Assembly (NCBI GenBank): GCA_014189435.1
Contig: CP050293.1
Coordinates: 6,453,001 to 6,517,000, forward strand
Direction of reading: 5' to 3'
Origin: Mesorhizobium loti
Lineage (GTDB): Bacteria; Pseudomonadota; Alphaproteobacteria; Rhizobiales; Rhizobiaceae
DNA: 64,000 nt
Shown here: positions 1-9,628 of the stretch, piece by piece
How the letters are laid out: every line of letters begins with the position of its first letter
How positions within the stretch are numbered: position 1 is the first letter of the stretch
Translations under genes and position numbers: made by a program
Notes under the pieces: generated by a model
Told to the model about the DNA's origin: nothing
The model's database searches: none
Seen by the model: only the letters and a program-made list of their open reading frames with translations

Positions 1-1322
1 ACCGCCACCTCGTCCATGAAGTGACCAGCCCGCAGGCCTTCGAAGGCCTGCGCATGACCGGCCGCAAAGTCCGGCATCCGGAAAAGACGCTGGCCGTGGT
101 CGATCACAATGTCTCGACGTCGCCCGAGCGCAAGTTCGGCATCAAGAACGAGGAAAGCCGCATCCAGGTCGAGGCGCTGGCCAAGAACGCCAAGGATTTC
201 GGCGTCGAATATTATTCCGAGAACGATATCCGCCAGGGCATCGTCCACATCATCGGCCCCGAGCAGGGCTTTACCCTGCCTGGCATGACCATCGTCTGCG
301 GCGACAGCCACACCTCGACGCATGGCGCTTTCGGCGCGCTGGCGCACGGCATCGGCACGTCCGAGGTCGAGCATGTGCTGGCAACGCAGACGCTGATCCA
401 GCGCAAGGCCAAGAACATGCTGGTGCGTGTCGACGGCCAGCTGCCGGAAGGCGTCACCGCCAAGGACATCATCCTGGCCATCATCGGCGAGATCGGCACC
501 GCCGGCGGCACCGGCTATGTCATCGAATATGCCGGCGAAGCGATCCGTGCGCTGTCGATGGAAGGCCGCATGACGATCTGCAACATGTCGATCGAAGGCG
601 GCGCGCGCGCCGGCCTGATCGCCGCCGACGAGACGACCTTCGCCTATGTCAAGGACAAGCCGCGCGCTCCGAAGGGCGCGGCCTGGGATGCGGCACTCGA
701 ATACTGGAAGACGCTGCAGTCGGACGAGGGCGCGCATTTCGACAAGGTGATCGTGCTCGACGCGGCCAAGCTGCCGCCGATCGTCTCCTGGGGCTCCTCG
801 CCCGAGGACGTCGTGTCGGTGCAAGGCATCGTGCCGAACCCGGACGATATCACCGATGAGAACAAGCGCACCTCCAAGCAGCGCGCGCTCGACTATATGG
901 GTCTGACGCCGGGCACCAAGATCACCGATATCACGCTCGACCGCGTCTTCATCGGGTCCTGCACCAATGGCCGTATCGAGGATCTGCGCGCCGTCGCCAA
1001 GGTGGTCGAAGGCAAGACGGTCAGCCCGCATGTCGATGCGATGATCGTGCCGGGCTCCGGCCTGGTCAAGGAACAGGCGGAAGCTGAAGGCCTCGACAAG
1101 ATCTTCGTCGCCGCCGGCTTCGACTGGCGCGAGCCGGGCTGCTCGATGTGCCTTGCCATGAATGACGACCGGCTGAAGCCGCATGAGCGCTGCGCCTCGA
1201 CCTCGAACCGCAATTTCGAGGGACGTCAGGGTTTCAAGGGCCGCACCCATCTGGTGTCGCCGGCCATGGCGGCGGCGGCGGCGATCGCCGGCCACTTCGT
1301 CGACATCCGTGAGTGGAAGTAA
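1..1322 (+). CDS. leuC: 3-isopropylmalate dehydratase large subunit, 5'-truncated by window edge
   Basis: LeuC isomerises 2-isopropylmalate to 3-isopropylmalate in leucine synthesis, as a cytosolic heterodimer with LeuD. The frame is already open at base 3 ([17 protein letters not shown]), a segment that normally lies some 30 residues into LeuC, so the true start is upstream of the window. The aconitase-family [4Fe-4S] ligands are visible as GSCTNGR and GCSMCLAMN, and the C terminus (FVDIREWK) is complete at TAA 1320-1322. A hairpin terminator follows. leuD is not adjacent downstream. The assignment is secure; only the start is missing. Confidence 0.96.
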   Translation, partial: RHLVHEVTSPQAFEGLRMTGRKVRHPEKTLAVVDHNVSTSPERKFGIKNEESRIQVEALAKNAKDFGVEYYSENDIRQGIVHIIGPEQGFTLPGMTIVCGDSHTSTHGAFGALAHGIGTSEVEHVLATQTLIQRKAKNMLVRVDGQLPEGVTAKDIILAIIGEIGTAGGTGYVIEYAGEAIRALSMEGRMTICNMSIEGGARAGLIAADETTFAYVKDKPRAPKGAAWDAALEYWKTLQSDEGAHFDKVIVLDAAKLPPIVSWGSSPEDVVSVQGIVPNPDDITDENKRTSKQRALDYMGLTPGTKITDITLDRVFIGSCTNGRIEDLRAVAKVVEGKTVSPHVDAMIVPGSGLVKEQAEAEGLDKIFVAAGFDWREPGCSMCLAMNDDRLKPHERCASTSNRNFEGRQGFKGRTHLVSPAMAAAAAIAGHFVDIREWK

Positions 1323-1353
1323 TTCCGGAGCGCCGAGCTTCGAACACATACCT

Positions 1354-1386
1354 GGCCCCGGACCGCTTTGCGCTCCGGGGCCTTTT
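1354..1386 (+). terminator. Rho-independent terminator after leuC
   Basis: A 9-bp GC-rich inverted repeat (GGCCCCGGA at 1354-1362, TCCGGGGCC at 1374-1382) has an 11-nt loop and is followed by TTTT. It lies 31 bp after the leuC stop. Confidence 0.75.
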
Positions 1387-1481
1387 CATCCGGTTCGTCC
1401 ACATAGTCGCCTGCGCTTAACCGCTTGTTTGCGCTTGCCCTCTAAGGTCTTCCCTGACGTAAGCGGGGAAATACCAGTCGT

Positions 1482-2678
1482 TTGGACACGGGTCTGCTCA
1501 TAGCGCTGCTCAACCCGACGATCGCGTTGGCGCTCGGCGCCGCGTTCCTCGTGCTATGGTCCTATCAACGTCACCGCCCCTATCTGGCCGTGCTGGGGAT
1601 CAGCTACGGTCTCTCGGCAGTCGGCTTCCTGCTGCAGTATTTCACCTTGCCGATCGGCATGCCGCTGACCAAGCTGGCGTCGAACATCTGCTTCACCATC
1701 GCCGGCTGCTGCCTGTCCAGCGCCATCGTTCACCGCTATGGCCGCAAGGTGCCCTATGTGGGGATCGGCGTGCTGGCGGGCGGCGGCTTGGCATCGTTGT
1801 GCTGGTTCCTGTTCGTCGCGCCGGATCTCACCTGGCGCATCCTGGCGATGAATTTCGCTTTCGGCGGTATCAGCCTTCTGGTCGCCGCCGAACTGCGCCC
1901 GGTGCGCAACAACGGTCCGACCGAAAAAATCCTGTTCGTGCTGTCGTTGCTTTCAGGCCTCAATTTCTTCGTGCGCACCCTTGTCGTCGTCATCGCGCAT
2001 GGGCCCTTCACCAGCTATGACGGCTTCTATGGCTCGTCCTACTGGACGACGGCGCTGCTGTCGCACGCACTGCTGTCGCTGCTCATCGCACTGTGCCTGT
2101 TCTCCGCCGCGGCACTCGACGTGATGAAAGCGCTGAAGACCGAGACCTATACCGACCCGCTGTCGGGCCTGCTCAACCGGCGTGGCTTCGAGGAGCGCGG
2201 TATGCTGCTGCTGCGGCACTGCGCCTCGGCGCGGTTCCCGGTCGCGCTGGTGCTGGCCGACCTCGATCATTTCAAGGCGCTCAACGATGTGCACGGGCAT
2301 GCGGCGGGCGATCGGGTGATCGCCGATTTCGCCGCCAAGCTTCGATCGGCGGCGGGCGCGCGCGGTGTTGCCGGGCGTGTCGGCGGCGAGGAATTCGCGG
2401 TGCTGCTGCCGCTCAGCGATCTCGCCGCGGCGCGGCTATTCGCCGAGGCGGTGCGCACGCTCTATTCGGCCGGCCATGTCGACGGGCTTCCCACCGGGAC
2501 GAAGGTGACAGCCAGCTTCGGCGTAGCGGCCCGCAGCGGCGACGAGGCTCTGGAGCCGCTGATGCGCCGTGCCGACGACGCCCTCTACAAGGCCAAGAGG
2601 AACGGCCGCGACAGCGTGCGTCTGTCCTATGAGCGGCCGGAAACGGCGTTCGTGCCGGAACCGCTCAAGGTAGGCTGA
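1482..2678 (+). CDS. Membrane-bound diguanylate cyclase (GGDEF), copy 1
   Basis: This is a predicted diguanylate cyclase making the second messenger c-di-GMP at the inner membrane. Residues about 1-215 form several hydrophobic helices with no recognisable ligand-binding domain. A GGDEF domain follows from about residue 225 to 385, with an intact GGEEF active loop at residues 301-305 and the upstream substrate/metal segment DLDHFKALND. The product-inhibition site is absent: the residues 9 and 6 positions before GGEEF are Gly and Gly rather than the Arg and Asp of RxxD. The start is TTG at 1482; no good ATG lies nearby, so the start is tentative. It is followed 76 bp later by a paralogue of the same architecture. 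Confidence 0.85.
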   Translation: MDTGLLIALLNPTIALALGAAFLVLWSYQRHRPYLAVLGISYGLSAVGFLLQYFTLPIGMPLTKLASNICFTIAGCCLSSAIVHRYGRKVPYVGIGVLAGGGLASLCWFLFVAPDLTWRILAMNFAFGGISLLVAAELRPVRNNGPTEKILFVLSLLSGLNFFVRTLVVVIAHGPFTSYDGFYGSSYWTTALLSHALLSLLIALCLFSAAALDVMKALKTETYTDPLSGLLNRRGFEERGMLLLRHCASARFPVALVLADLDHFKALNDVHGHAAGDRVIADFAAKLRSAAGARGVAGRVGGEEFAVLLPLSDLAAARLFAEAVRTLYSAGHVDGLPTGTKVTASFGVAARSGDEALEPLMRRADDALYKAKRNGRDSVRLSYERPETAFVPEPLKVG

Positions 2679-2754
2679 ATCCTGTCCGGCTGGTCGGCGT
2701 TAACGTCTTCTTCGCCCGTCGATGCTTAGCTATTGGCGCGGGTGCGGGTAGAAC

Positions 2755-3963
2755 ATGAGCGGCGCCAACTTCATCCTGTTGATCAATGTGTCGGTTGCCG
2801 GCCTGCTGGCGGCATCCTTCATGGCGGTCGCCTTCCACGATGTCGGTCGCGCGCCGGCGCGCTGGCTGGCATTTGGCTATCTGCTGGGCATGGCCTATTC
2901 GGCCATCGAATTCAGCATTCCCGCTTTCACCGACGCGCGGCTCCCGGTCGTTGCCGCCTTCGCGGTCTTCCTTGGCGCCACCATTGCGTTCAATGGCGGG
3001 CTTGCCCTCAAATACGGCGTGGCGCCGCCCTGGAAGCCGATGCTGTTGTTCCTGGTCGCCACCACCATAGCTGTGTATTTCGTGCAGGATCTGCCGCGCC
3101 AGTCATTGGTCCGCATGATGGCCTACCAGCTTCCTTATGCGGTCATGCAGTTCATCGGGCTGGCCATCGTCTGGTCATCGCGGCAAGGGCCCGCCCGTCT
3201 CGATCGCATATTGATGGCCGTTCTGGCGGCCAGCGGCCTGCAGTTTGCCTCCAAGCCGTTCATCGCGCATGCGCTTGGCGGCTGGGGCGCCAATCCGCAG
3301 GCCTATCTGCAAAGCAACTACGCGCTGGTGTCGCAATCGCTAGGCACTGTCTTTGCGCTGGCGCTGGCGCTGCTGATGCTGGCCATCCTGGTTCGCGACG
3401 TGCTCGCCGAGGTGACGTCGAAATCGGAGATGGACACGCTTTCGCGCCTGCTCAACCGCGGCGGCTTCACCCGCCATGCCGAGCTGGCGGTGCTTGGCGC
3501 GATGCGGCAAGGCGTGCCGGTGGCGCTGGTCATCGCCGACCTCGATCATTTCAAGAGCGTCAACGACAGTTTCGGCCATGCGTCCGGCGACCGGGTGATC
3601 GAGACTTTTGCAGGCTTCCTGCGCGAAGCCGCCGCCGGGCATCATGTCGCCGGCCGCATTGGCGGCGAGGAGTTCGCCATCATCCTGCCGGGAACCAACC
3701 TTGCCGGCGCCCGGCTGTTCGCCGAGGGCACGCGCAGCGCCTTCGGCGCGCTGCCCATCCACGGATTGCCGGCCGACAACCGCTGCACCGCGAGCTTCGG
3801 TGTCGCCGAACTTCATCCGAGCGAAGACTTTGCCGAGCTGATGCGGCGCGCCGACCAGGCGCTCTATCAGGCCAAGAATGCCGGGCGCGATTGCGTGCGC
3901 GTCTCCGCCGGGCCGGCCGGCAACTGGTCGTCAGCCGGCTTGGAAGCTAGCGGCAGGGGCTGA
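2755..3963 (+). CDS. Membrane-bound diguanylate cyclase (GGDEF), copy 2
   Basis: This is a paralogue of the preceding gene: an N-terminal multi-helix membrane region (residues about 1-215) and a C-terminal GGDEF domain with GGEEF at residues 303-307 and DLDHFKSVND upstream. It is probably an active cyclase. As in copy 1 the RxxD inhibitory site is missing (Ala and His at those positions). The start is ATG at 2755. A longer Arg-rich reading in another frame over the same bases is a shadow. The 3' end overlaps the convergent gene ending at 3947 by 17 bp. The tandem arrangement suggests duplication of a c-di-GMP input module, with the signal sensed presumably membrane-derived and unknown. Confidence 0.85.
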   Translation: MSGANFILLINVSVAGLLAASFMAVAFHDVGRAPARWLAFGYLLGMAYSAIEFSIPAFTDARLPVVAAFAVFLGATIAFNGGLALKYGVAPPWKPMLLFLVATTIAVYFVQDLPRQSLVRMMAYQLPYAVMQFIGLAIVWSSRQGPARLDRILMAVLAASGLQFASKPFIAHALGGWGANPQAYLQSNYALVSQSLGTVFALALALLMLAILVRDVLAEVTSKSEMDTLSRLLNRGGFTRHAELAVLGAMRQGVPVALVIADLDHFKSVNDSFGHASGDRVIETFAGFLREAAAGHHVAGRIGGEEFAIILPGTNLAGARLFAEGTRSAFGALPIHGLPADNRCTASFGVAELHPSEDFAELMRRADQALYQAKNAGRDCVRVSAGPAGNWSSAGLEASGRG

Positions 3964-4309
3964 GTTCGGGCATCTCGCCGTCGGAGAGACCGTACATATA
4001 GGAGCGGCCCTTCACCAGCACCGGCGGCCGGTAGCAATCGCTGTAGCCTGATATCTCGTCGGCTTCGTTCTCGTAGATCACCTTGGGCTGGCCGGCGCTG
4101 GTGTAGTCGGACAGTTGCTTGGCCAGCCTGCCTTCGCCGACGAGGATGCGCTTGTAGCCGGCGGCGCTGTCGATGACGAGATTGCCGAAAGAATCGGCGT
4201 AGACGCGATCCTGATGCCGCGCGCCGGCAAGCGCTGGCGCTGCAAGGCCGACGACCGAGGCCGCCACTATGAGCGCCGCAAGGCGCGATCTGCCCGAATT
4301 CGAACGCAT
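3947..4309 (-). CDS. Small secreted protein of unknown function
   Basis: The product is 120 residues with a clear Sec signal peptide (RLAALIVAASVVGLAAPALA, cleavage near residue 28) and a mature part of about 90 residues with two cysteines (SDCYRPP and the near-terminal PCR). It is probably periplasmic. I do not recognise a domain. Its promoter region carries a TTAA-N7-TTAAC box at 4352-4367 and a GAATC methylation site at 4342-4346, 33 to 58 bp upstream of the start codon, which suggests cell-cycle (CtrA) control. The 3' end overlaps the convergent diguanylate cyclase by 17 bp. Confidence 0.7.
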   Translation of the reverse strand: MRSNSGRSRLAALIVAASVVGLAAPALAGARHQDRVYADSFGNLVIDSAAGYKRILVGEGRLAKQLSDYTSAGQPKVIYENEADEISGYSDCYRPPVLVKGRSYMYGLSDGEMPELSPCR

Positions 4310-4351
4310 GGCGTCCTCCGTGTCTTGAGGAAAGCCTCCTCGAATCGGAAA

Positions 4352-4367
4352 TTAACGTTTTCTTAAC
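4352..4367. promoter_or_regulatory. CtrA-type binding box (TTAA-N7-TTAAC)
   Basis: The sequence TTAACGTTTTCTTAAC fits the full alphaproteobacterial CtrA consensus exactly. It lies 42 bp upstream of the minus-strand secreted protein gene (start 4309) and about 200 bp upstream of the plus-strand lipoprotein gene. A GANTC (GAATC) site is at 4342-4346. The family consensus is known; binding here is inferred. Confidence 0.55.
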
Positions 4368-4415
4368 CTTTGTTAAGAGGCGGATGCGCTTCCCGACGAT
4401 GTCTCGGTAAACATG

Positions 4416-4435
4416 GTTAATATCCGTTAATATCC
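4416..4435. repeat. Tandem 10-bp direct repeat
   Basis: Two perfect adjacent copies of GTTAATATCC lie in the gap between the divergent genes at 4309 and 4571. The two TTAA cores are 6 bp apart, one short of a CtrA box. Function unknown. Confidence 0.6.
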
Positions 4436-4570
4436 GACTGGATGGAAAACCCGGTGGCCATCATTCGGCCATGCTTGGCCGCACCATCGCGCCGGTGTCC
4501 GTCTCGGCGTCGGGATGACCTTGATCTTGGCAAAGCATCGCGGCAGGTTTGCCGCGCGGGAGGACAGCAT

Positions 4571-4999
4571 ATGGCGCACCGCCGGCCGATTTGGGTGTCC
4601 GTTTTCCCGTTGCTCGTTGTCGTTGCTGCCTGTGTGCCACAGGGCAGCGCGCCGAAGGTGGCCAATACCGTCGTCTCGCCTGCGCCGGCTCAGCAGCCCA
4701 TCGCAGCCGCGGCGCCCCCGGCAGCTGCAACCAAGATCATCACCGACCTTACCGCGCCGCGATCCGGCATAGGCACGGCCACCTACAGATGCGGCAATAA
4801 CGGTATGATCACCATCCAAAATCTCGGCACGTCGTTGCGTGTGGTCGGATCCGACGGTGCGACCGAGGAGTTTGCGGCGTCGCCTGCCAATCAGAGCAGC
4901 CGCTACCAGGAGGCGGCCACGCATGACGCAATCGTGATCGACGGACGCGAGGCGCTGGTGATGAAGAAGGGGTCGACACCGCAGACCTGTAGACGCTAG
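4571..4999 (+). CDS. MliC-like lipoprotein (C-type lysozyme inhibitor family)
   Basis: This start (MAHRRPIWVSVF) is preferred over the upstream ATG at 4442 because it has a GGGAGGA ribosome site just upstream and opens with a lipoprotein signal peptide ending at a lipobox (VVAAC). A Pro/Ala-rich linker follows, then a C-terminal domain of about 75 residues starting ATYRCGNNG and ending TPQTCRR. This domain resembles the MliC/PliC fold, which blocks host or environmental C-type lysozymes at the outer membrane. The two cysteines bracketing the domain fit the family disulfide. The protein is 142 residues. The family call rests on pattern similarity and is moderate. Confidence 0.65.
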   Translation: MAHRRPIWVSVFPLLVVVAACVPQGSAPKVANTVVSPAPAQQPIAAAAPPAAATKIITDLTAPRSGIGTATYRCGNNGMITIQNLGTSLRVVGSDGATEEFAASPANQSSRYQEAATHDAIVIDGREALVMKKGSTPQTCRR

Positions 5000-5259
5000 C
5001 GCCAATCTCAACACCGCTGAGCCCTGGGCTATACATGCTGCACTGCAGCGATATCGAGCCGGCTCTAGGCGATGAGTCCCTAATCGATTGAAGCCGGAGC
5101 CTGCCTTTTAGTCAGACTAAATTACGTTTTCGAAACGGTTTTCTGGCTTTGACGCGGTGCAAAAAGAGCATTAGAAACCGGCTGTCCGAAGTCGCAACCG
5201 GAAGCGGCAATGCCGCATTTCCACCTGAGGCTCCAGAGAGACGCCGAACTGGGGGAGCC

Positions 5260-5679
5260 ATGAGCAAATCACCAGCCACCCGCGAATTTGCCAGACGTGA
5301 ACGGCCGCTTTCGCCGCATCTGACCGTGTACCGGCCGCCGATCACGATGACGATGTCTATCATCCATCGCATCACCGGCGGCGCGCTGTATTTCGGCACG
5401 CTGCTGGTCGCCCTGTGGCTGATGGCGGCGGCAAGCTCGCAGGCGACCTTCGACTGGGTCAACTGGGCCTTCGGCACATGGCTCGGCCGGCTGATCCTGT
5501 TCGGCTACACCTGGGCGCTGATGCATCACATGCTGGGTGGCGTGCGCCATCTGGTCTGGGACACCGGCGCCGGTCTCGAAAAGCATACGGCCTCGAAGAT
5601 CGCCTGGGCGACACTGGCCGGCTCGATCCTGCTCACGCTGCTGATCTGGATCGCCGGCTATATGGCGCGGGGAGCCTGA
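5260..5679 (+). CDS. sdhC: Succinate dehydrogenase cytochrome b556 subunit
   Basis: SdhC is the larger haem- and ubiquinone-binding membrane anchor of complex II. The ATG at 5260 ([21 protein letters not shown]) follows GGGGGAG, which fixes the start; the in-frame ATG at 5149 would add 37 non-conserved residues. The [10 protein letters not shown] and SIIHRITGG signatures, three transmembrane helices and the haem-ligand region [15 protein letters not shown] are all present. It is the first gene of a five-gene operon, with sdhD starting 2 bp after its stop. Confidence 0.95.
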   Translation: MSKSPATREFARRERPLSPHLTVYRPPITMTMSIIHRITGGALYFGTLLVALWLMAAASSQATFDWVNWAFGTWLGRLILFGYTWALMHHMLGGVRHLVWDTGAGLEKHTASKIAWATLAGSILLTLLIWIAGYMARGA

Positions 5680-5681
5680 TC

Positions 5682-6077
5682 ATGAGCGGCAACAACTCCG
5701 ACATGCGCACGCCGCTGGCGAAGGTTCGCGGCCTGGGTTCGGCCCGGGAGGGCACCGGACATTTCTGGCGCCAGCGCCTGACCGCGATCGCCAACATCCC
5801 GCTGATACTGTTCTTCGTCGGTTTCCTGATCGCGCTCAACGGCGCTGACTATGAGCATGTGCGGGCAGCCCTTGCCAATCCGTTCGTGGCGCTGGTGTTG
5901 GCCCTGGTGCTCGTCTCCGGGCTCACCCATATGCGGCTCGGCATGCAGGTGATCATCGAGGATTACGTGCATGGCGAAGGCATGAAGCTGGCGCTGATCG
6001 CGCTCAACACATTTTTCACCATAGCGGTCGGCGTCGCCTCGATCTTCGCCCTGCTCAAGCTGACATTCGGAGGCTGA
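5682..6077 (+). CDS. sdhD: Succinate dehydrogenase hydrophobic membrane anchor subunit
   Basis: SdhD is the second membrane anchor of complex II: 131 residues, three hydrophobic helices, and the conserved [15 protein letters not shown] and [14 protein letters not shown] motifs that contribute to haem and quinone binding. The ATG at 5682 lies 2 bp after the sdhC stop, so translation is coupled. A longer frame upstream, overlapping sdhC, is not conserved. Confidence 0.94.
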   Translation: MSGNNSDMRTPLAKVRGLGSAREGTGHFWRQRLTAIANIPLILFFVGFLIALNGADYEHVRAALANPFVALVLALVLVSGLTHMRLGMQVIIEDYVHGEGMKLALIALNTFFTIAVGVASIFALLKLTFGG

Positions 6078-6078
6078 G

Positions 6079-7914
6079 TTGGCCAAGGACGCAAAACAAG
6101 CCAACACGGCAGGCTACACCTTTGTCGACCACAAGTTCGACGTCGTGGTCGTCGGCGCCGGTGGCGCCGGCCTGCGCGCCACGCTCGGCATGGCCGAACA
6201 GGGCCTGCGCACCGCCTGCATTACCAAGGTGTTCCCGACGCGCTCGCACACGGTGGCGGCGCAAGGCGGCATCGCCGCCTCGCTGTCCAACATGGGCCCC
6301 GATTCCTGGCAGTGGCACATGTACGACACCGTCAAGGGCTCGGACTGGCTGGGCGATGTCGACGCCATGGAATACCTGGTGCGCGAAGCGCCGGCCGCGG
6401 TCTACGAGCTCGAACATTACGGCGTGCCGTTCTCGCGCACCGAAGAGGGCAAGATCTACCAGCGGCCGTTCGGCGGCCACATGATGAATTACGGCGAAGG
6501 CCCGCCGGTGCAGCGCACCTGTGCCGCCGCCGACCGAACCGGCCACGCCATCCTGCACACGCTCTACGGCCAGTCGCTGAAGAACAACGCGCAGTTCTTC
6601 ATCGAGTATTTCGCGCTCGACCTGATCATGGAGCCGGACGGCACCTGCACCGGCGTCGTCGCCTGGAACCTCGATGACGGCACCATCCACCGCTTCTCGG
6701 CCAAGATGGTGGTGCTGGCGACCGGCGGCTATGGCCGCACCTATTTCTCGGCCACCTCGGCGCACACCTGCACCGGCGACGGCGGCGGCATGGCCGCACG
6801 CGCCGGCTTCCCGCTGCAGGACATGGAGTTCGTGCAGTTCCACCCGACCGGCATCTACGGCGCCGGCTGCCTGATCACCGAGGGCGCGCGCGGCGAGGGC
6901 GGCTATCTCGTCAATTCCGAGGGCGAGCGCTTCATGGAGCGCTATGCGCCGTCGGCCAAGGACCTTGCCTCGCGCGACGTCGTCTCGCGCTGCATGACGC
7001 TGGAGATCCGCGAGGGCCGCGGCGTCGGCAAGAAGAAGGACCATATCTTCCTGCATCTCGACCATCTCGATCCCGCGGTCCTGCATGAGCGGCTGCCGGG
7101 CATTTCGGAATCGGCGAAGATCTTTGCCGGCGTCGACCTGACCAAGGAGCCGATCCCGGTGCTGCCGACGGTGCACTACAATATGGGCGGCGTGCCGACC
7201 AATTACTGGGGCGAGGTGCTGAACCCGACGGCCCGAAGCCCCGACAAGGTGTCGCCCGGGCTGATGGCGGTCGGCGAAGCCGGCTGCGCCTCGGTGCACG
7301 GCGCCAACCGGCTCGGCTCGAATTCGCTGATCGACCTGGTGGTGTTCGGCCGCGCTGCGGCGATCCGGGCTGGCCAGGTGATCGACCGCAATTCGGCGAT
7401 CCCTTCGCCCAACGAGGCCTCGGTCGAAAAGATCATGGACCGCTTCGACCGGCTCCGCCACGCCAATGGCTCGACGCCGACGGCGGTGCTGCGCGAGAAG
7501 ATGCAGAAGGCGATGCAGGAAGACGCGGCGGTGTTCCGCACGCAGGAGTCGCTCGAAAACGGCTGCAAGCGCATTTCGCAGATCTGGGGCGAATTGAAGG
7601 ACATCAAAGTGTCCGACCGCTCGATGATCTGGAATTCCGACCTGGTCGAGACGCTGGAACTGGAAAACCTGATGGCCAATGCCATCACCACGGTCTACAG
7701 CGCCGAGGCGCGCAAGGAGAGCCGTGGCGCGCACGCGCGGGAAGATTTTTCGGCGCGCGACGACAAGGTCTGGCGCAAGCACACGCTGGCCAGGCTCAGC
7801 GAAGACGGCAAGGTGACGCTCTCCTATCGGCCGGTGCACACCGAGCCGCAGCTGGCGGAAAAGGACGGCGGCATCAGCCTCGCCAAGATCGCGCCGAAGG
7901 CCAGGGTGTACTGA
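6079..7914 (+). CDS. sdhA: Succinate dehydrogenase flavoprotein subunit
   Basis: SdhA oxidises succinate to fumarate in the TCA cycle and carries covalent FAD. The 611-residue protein shows the dinucleotide motif [12 protein letters not shown], the FAD-linking histidine in [11 protein letters not shown], the substrate-binding VQFHPTG and the catalytic region [11 protein letters not shown]. The start is TTG at 6079, one base after the sdhD stop, with GGAGG directly upstream. The length is normal for the family. Confidence 0.97.
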   Translation: MAKDAKQANTAGYTFVDHKFDVVVVGAGGAGLRATLGMAEQGLRTACITKVFPTRSHTVAAQGGIAASLSNMGPDSWQWHMYDTVKGSDWLGDVDAMEYLVREAPAAVYELEHYGVPFSRTEEGKIYQRPFGGHMMNYGEGPPVQRTCAAADRTGHAILHTLYGQSLKNNAQFFIEYFALDLIMEPDGTCTGVVAWNLDDGTIHRFSAKMVVLATGGYGRTYFSATSAHTCTGDGGGMAARAGFPLQDMEFVQFHPTGIYGAGCLITEGARGEGGYLVNSEGERFMERYAPSAKDLASRDVVSRCMTLEIREGRGVGKKKDHIFLHLDHLDPAVLHERLPGISESAKIFAGVDLTKEPIPVLPTVHYNMGGVPTNYWGEVLNPTARSPDKVSPGLMAVGEAGCASVHGANRLGSNSLIDLVVFGRAAAIRAGQVIDRNSAIPSPNEASVEKIMDRFDRLRHANGSTPTAVLREKMQKAMQEDAAVFRTQESLENGCKRISQIWGELKDIKVSDRSMIWNSDLVETLELENLMANAITTVYSAEARKESRGAHAREDFSARDDKVWRKHTLARLSEDGKVTLSYRPVHTEPQLAEKDGGISLAKIAPKARVY

Positions 7915-7916
7915 CG

Positions 7917-8354
7917 ATGGCGCCGGCGGCCTCGGGATATTCCGGCACGCCCCTTCCGGCCAAGCTCGGCCTGAAGGACGGCATGACCGCCGCTTTCATC
8001 GCGCTGCCCGACGACCTCAGCGATCTCACCGATGCCGTCGACTTCGCCCAAGTCGACCGGCTGGCAGACTGGTCGCGGATTTCGGGAACGACCCTGAAAT
8101 ATGACGCCGTCCATGCCTTCACCCGGCAGCGTGCCGAAATCGAGGATCGCCTCGGCGATGTCGAGGCGGCGATCAGGCGCGACGGCATGATCTGGGTGTC
8201 CTGGCCGAAGAAGGCCTCGAAGGTGGCCACCGACGTCACCGAGGGCGTTGTCCGCACTGAAGCGCTGAAGCGCGACCTTGTCGACGTCAAGGTCGCCGCC
8301 GTCAATGAAATCTGGTCCGGGCTGAAGCTCGTCATCCGAAAGGACCTGAGGTAA
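7917..8354 (+). CDS. DUF3052 family protein inside the sdh operon
   Basis: The product is 145 residues, small and soluble, beginning [13 protein letters not shown] and containing [21 protein letters not shown] and [20 protein letters not shown], the marks of the DUF3052 family, whose biochemical role is not known to me. It starts 2 bp after the sdhA stop, and its TAA shares a base with the sdhB ATG (TAATG), so it is translated as part of the complex II operon. No cofactor-binding motif or cysteine cluster is seen. A role in complex II assembly or regulation is only inferred from position. Confidence 0.85.
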   Translation: MAPAASGYSGTPLPAKLGLKDGMTAAFIALPDDLSDLTDAVDFAQVDRLADWSRISGTTLKYDAVHAFTRQRAEIEDRLGDVEAAIRRDGMIWVSWPKKASKVATDVTEGVVRTEALKRDLVDVKVAAVNEIWSGLKLVIRKDLR

Positions 8355-9133
8355 TGGTCGAACTAACGCTTCCCAAGAACTCGAAGATCCAGCAGGGCAA
8401 GACCTGGCCCAAGCCGGAGGGCGCCACCAATCTGCGGGAATACCGGATCTACCGCTGGTCACCGGACGATGACGAGAACCCGCGCATCGACACCTATTTC
8501 GTCGACATGGACGATTGCGGGCCGATGGTGCTCGACGCGCTGCTGTGGATCAAGAACAAGATCGATCCAACGCTGACCTTGCGCCGCTCCTGCCGCGAAG
8601 GCATTTGCGGCTCCTGCGCCATGAACATCGACGGTTCCAACACGCTGGCCTGCACCAAGGGCTGCGACGACATTTCCGGCGCCGTCAAGGTCTACCCGCT
8701 GCCGCATATGCAGGTGGTCAAGGACCTGGTGCCCGACCTCACCAATTTCTACGCCCAGCATGCCTCGATCCAGCCTTGGCTGAAGACGGTGTCGCCGGAG
8801 CCGGCCAAGGAATGGCTGCAAAGCCATGAGGACCGCGAGAAGCTCGACGGGCTCTACGAGTGCATCTTGTGCGCCTGCTGCTCGACCTCGTGCCCGAGCT
8901 ACTGGTGGAACGGCGACCGCTATCTCGGCCCGGCAACGCTTCTGCAGGCCTATCGCTGGCTGATCGATAGCCGCGACGAGGCCAAGGGCGAGCGGCTCGA
9001 CAATCTCGAAGATCCCTTCCGGCTCTACCGCTGCCACACCATCATGAACTGCGCGCAGACCTGCCCCAAGGGCCTCAACCCGGCCAAGGCGATCGCGGAG
9101 ATCAAGAAGATGATGGTGGAGAGAAGGGTTTAG
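8354..9133 (+). CDS. sdhB: Succinate dehydrogenase iron-sulfur subunit
   Basis: SdhB passes electrons from FAD to quinone through three iron-sulfur clusters. The N-terminal ferredoxin domain has the [2Fe-2S] motif [16 protein letters not shown]. The C-terminal domain has [16 protein letters not shown] and [14 protein letters not shown] for the [4Fe-4S] and [3Fe-4S] centres. It is 259 residues and complete. The ATG overlaps the DUF3052 stop by one base. It is the last gene of the operon. Confidence 0.97.
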   Translation: MVELTLPKNSKIQQGKTWPKPEGATNLREYRIYRWSPDDDENPRIDTYFVDMDDCGPMVLDALLWIKNKIDPTLTLRRSCREGICGSCAMNIDGSNTLACTKGCDDISGAVKVYPLPHMQVVKDLVPDLTNFYAQHASIQPWLKTVSPEPAKEWLQSHEDREKLDGLYECILCACCSTSCPSYWWNGDRYLGPATLLQAYRWLIDSRDEAKGERLDNLEDPFRLYRCHTIMNCAQTCPKGLNPAKAIAEIKKMMVERRV

Positions 9134-9628
9134 CGGGGCCAAGGCAGTCTCGAAGACTTGGCTTGCTGGTCGAAAGAAGGGACTGACGCCGGATCCGTTG
9201 ACGCTCAATGCGTAGCGAGCACCACCCAAAAGATGGTGCGAGCCGGGGATGGCAACCGACGGAGATGCACCAAGCGCCCAAGCTGCTTGAGTAGAAGGGC
9301 TGGTGTAGCGACTGTCCGGCTCGCGTGTCGACAGGTTATCAGTTCATATGGCTCGGCAGTTCTCGCCGACCGCGCCATGGTCCGTCTTGCTTGGCCTGCT
9401 CTGATTGGGTGGACAGCCGACCGCGCATGAATTGCCGGCGCACGCCGATCGCCTGATCGTTGTTTCCAAACATGCCGCTCGTCAAGGTCGAGGCTTTTTG
9501 ACGACCGTATATTAGCGGCATCTCAAGTAATAGATTGTTTGATGTGCGCGATTGTGCAGCATTGCCTTAGTATAGTTTTAAGTGGTTATCGATATTCACT
9601 TTCGAGGTTGTCACTCGAGAGCAAAGTG
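9134..9628. other. Gene-free stretch after sdhB
   Basis: About 500 bp without a convincing gene. A weak hairpin at 9138-9162 (GCCAA / TTGGC with an inner GTCT / AGAC pairing) may act as a transcription end for the sdh operon, but it lacks a T-run. Base composition turns AT-richer from about 9480 into the following gene. The open frame at 9158-9430 shows no recognisable protein features and was not called. Confidence 0.5.

Noticed and set aside
2733..3950. 405-residue frame overlapping the second diguanylate cyclase
   Set aside because: It is Arg/Ala/Cys-rich, while the other frame has a complete GGDEF domain.
4416..4435. Second CtrA box in the 4310-4570 gap
   Set aside because: The two TTAA cores are separated by 6 rather than 7 bases.
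5125..5137. Small dyad CGTTT-TCG-AAACG upstream of sdhC as an operator
   Set aside because: It is too short and isolated to separate from chance.
6055..7839. 594-residue open frame on the minus strand opposite sdhA
   Set aside because: It is His/Arg/Ala-rich with no domain, lies antisense to a certain gene, and is the expected shadow of GC-rich codon usage.
9158..9430. 90-residue frame after sdhB
   Set aside because: It has no ribosome site, no domain and erratic composition.
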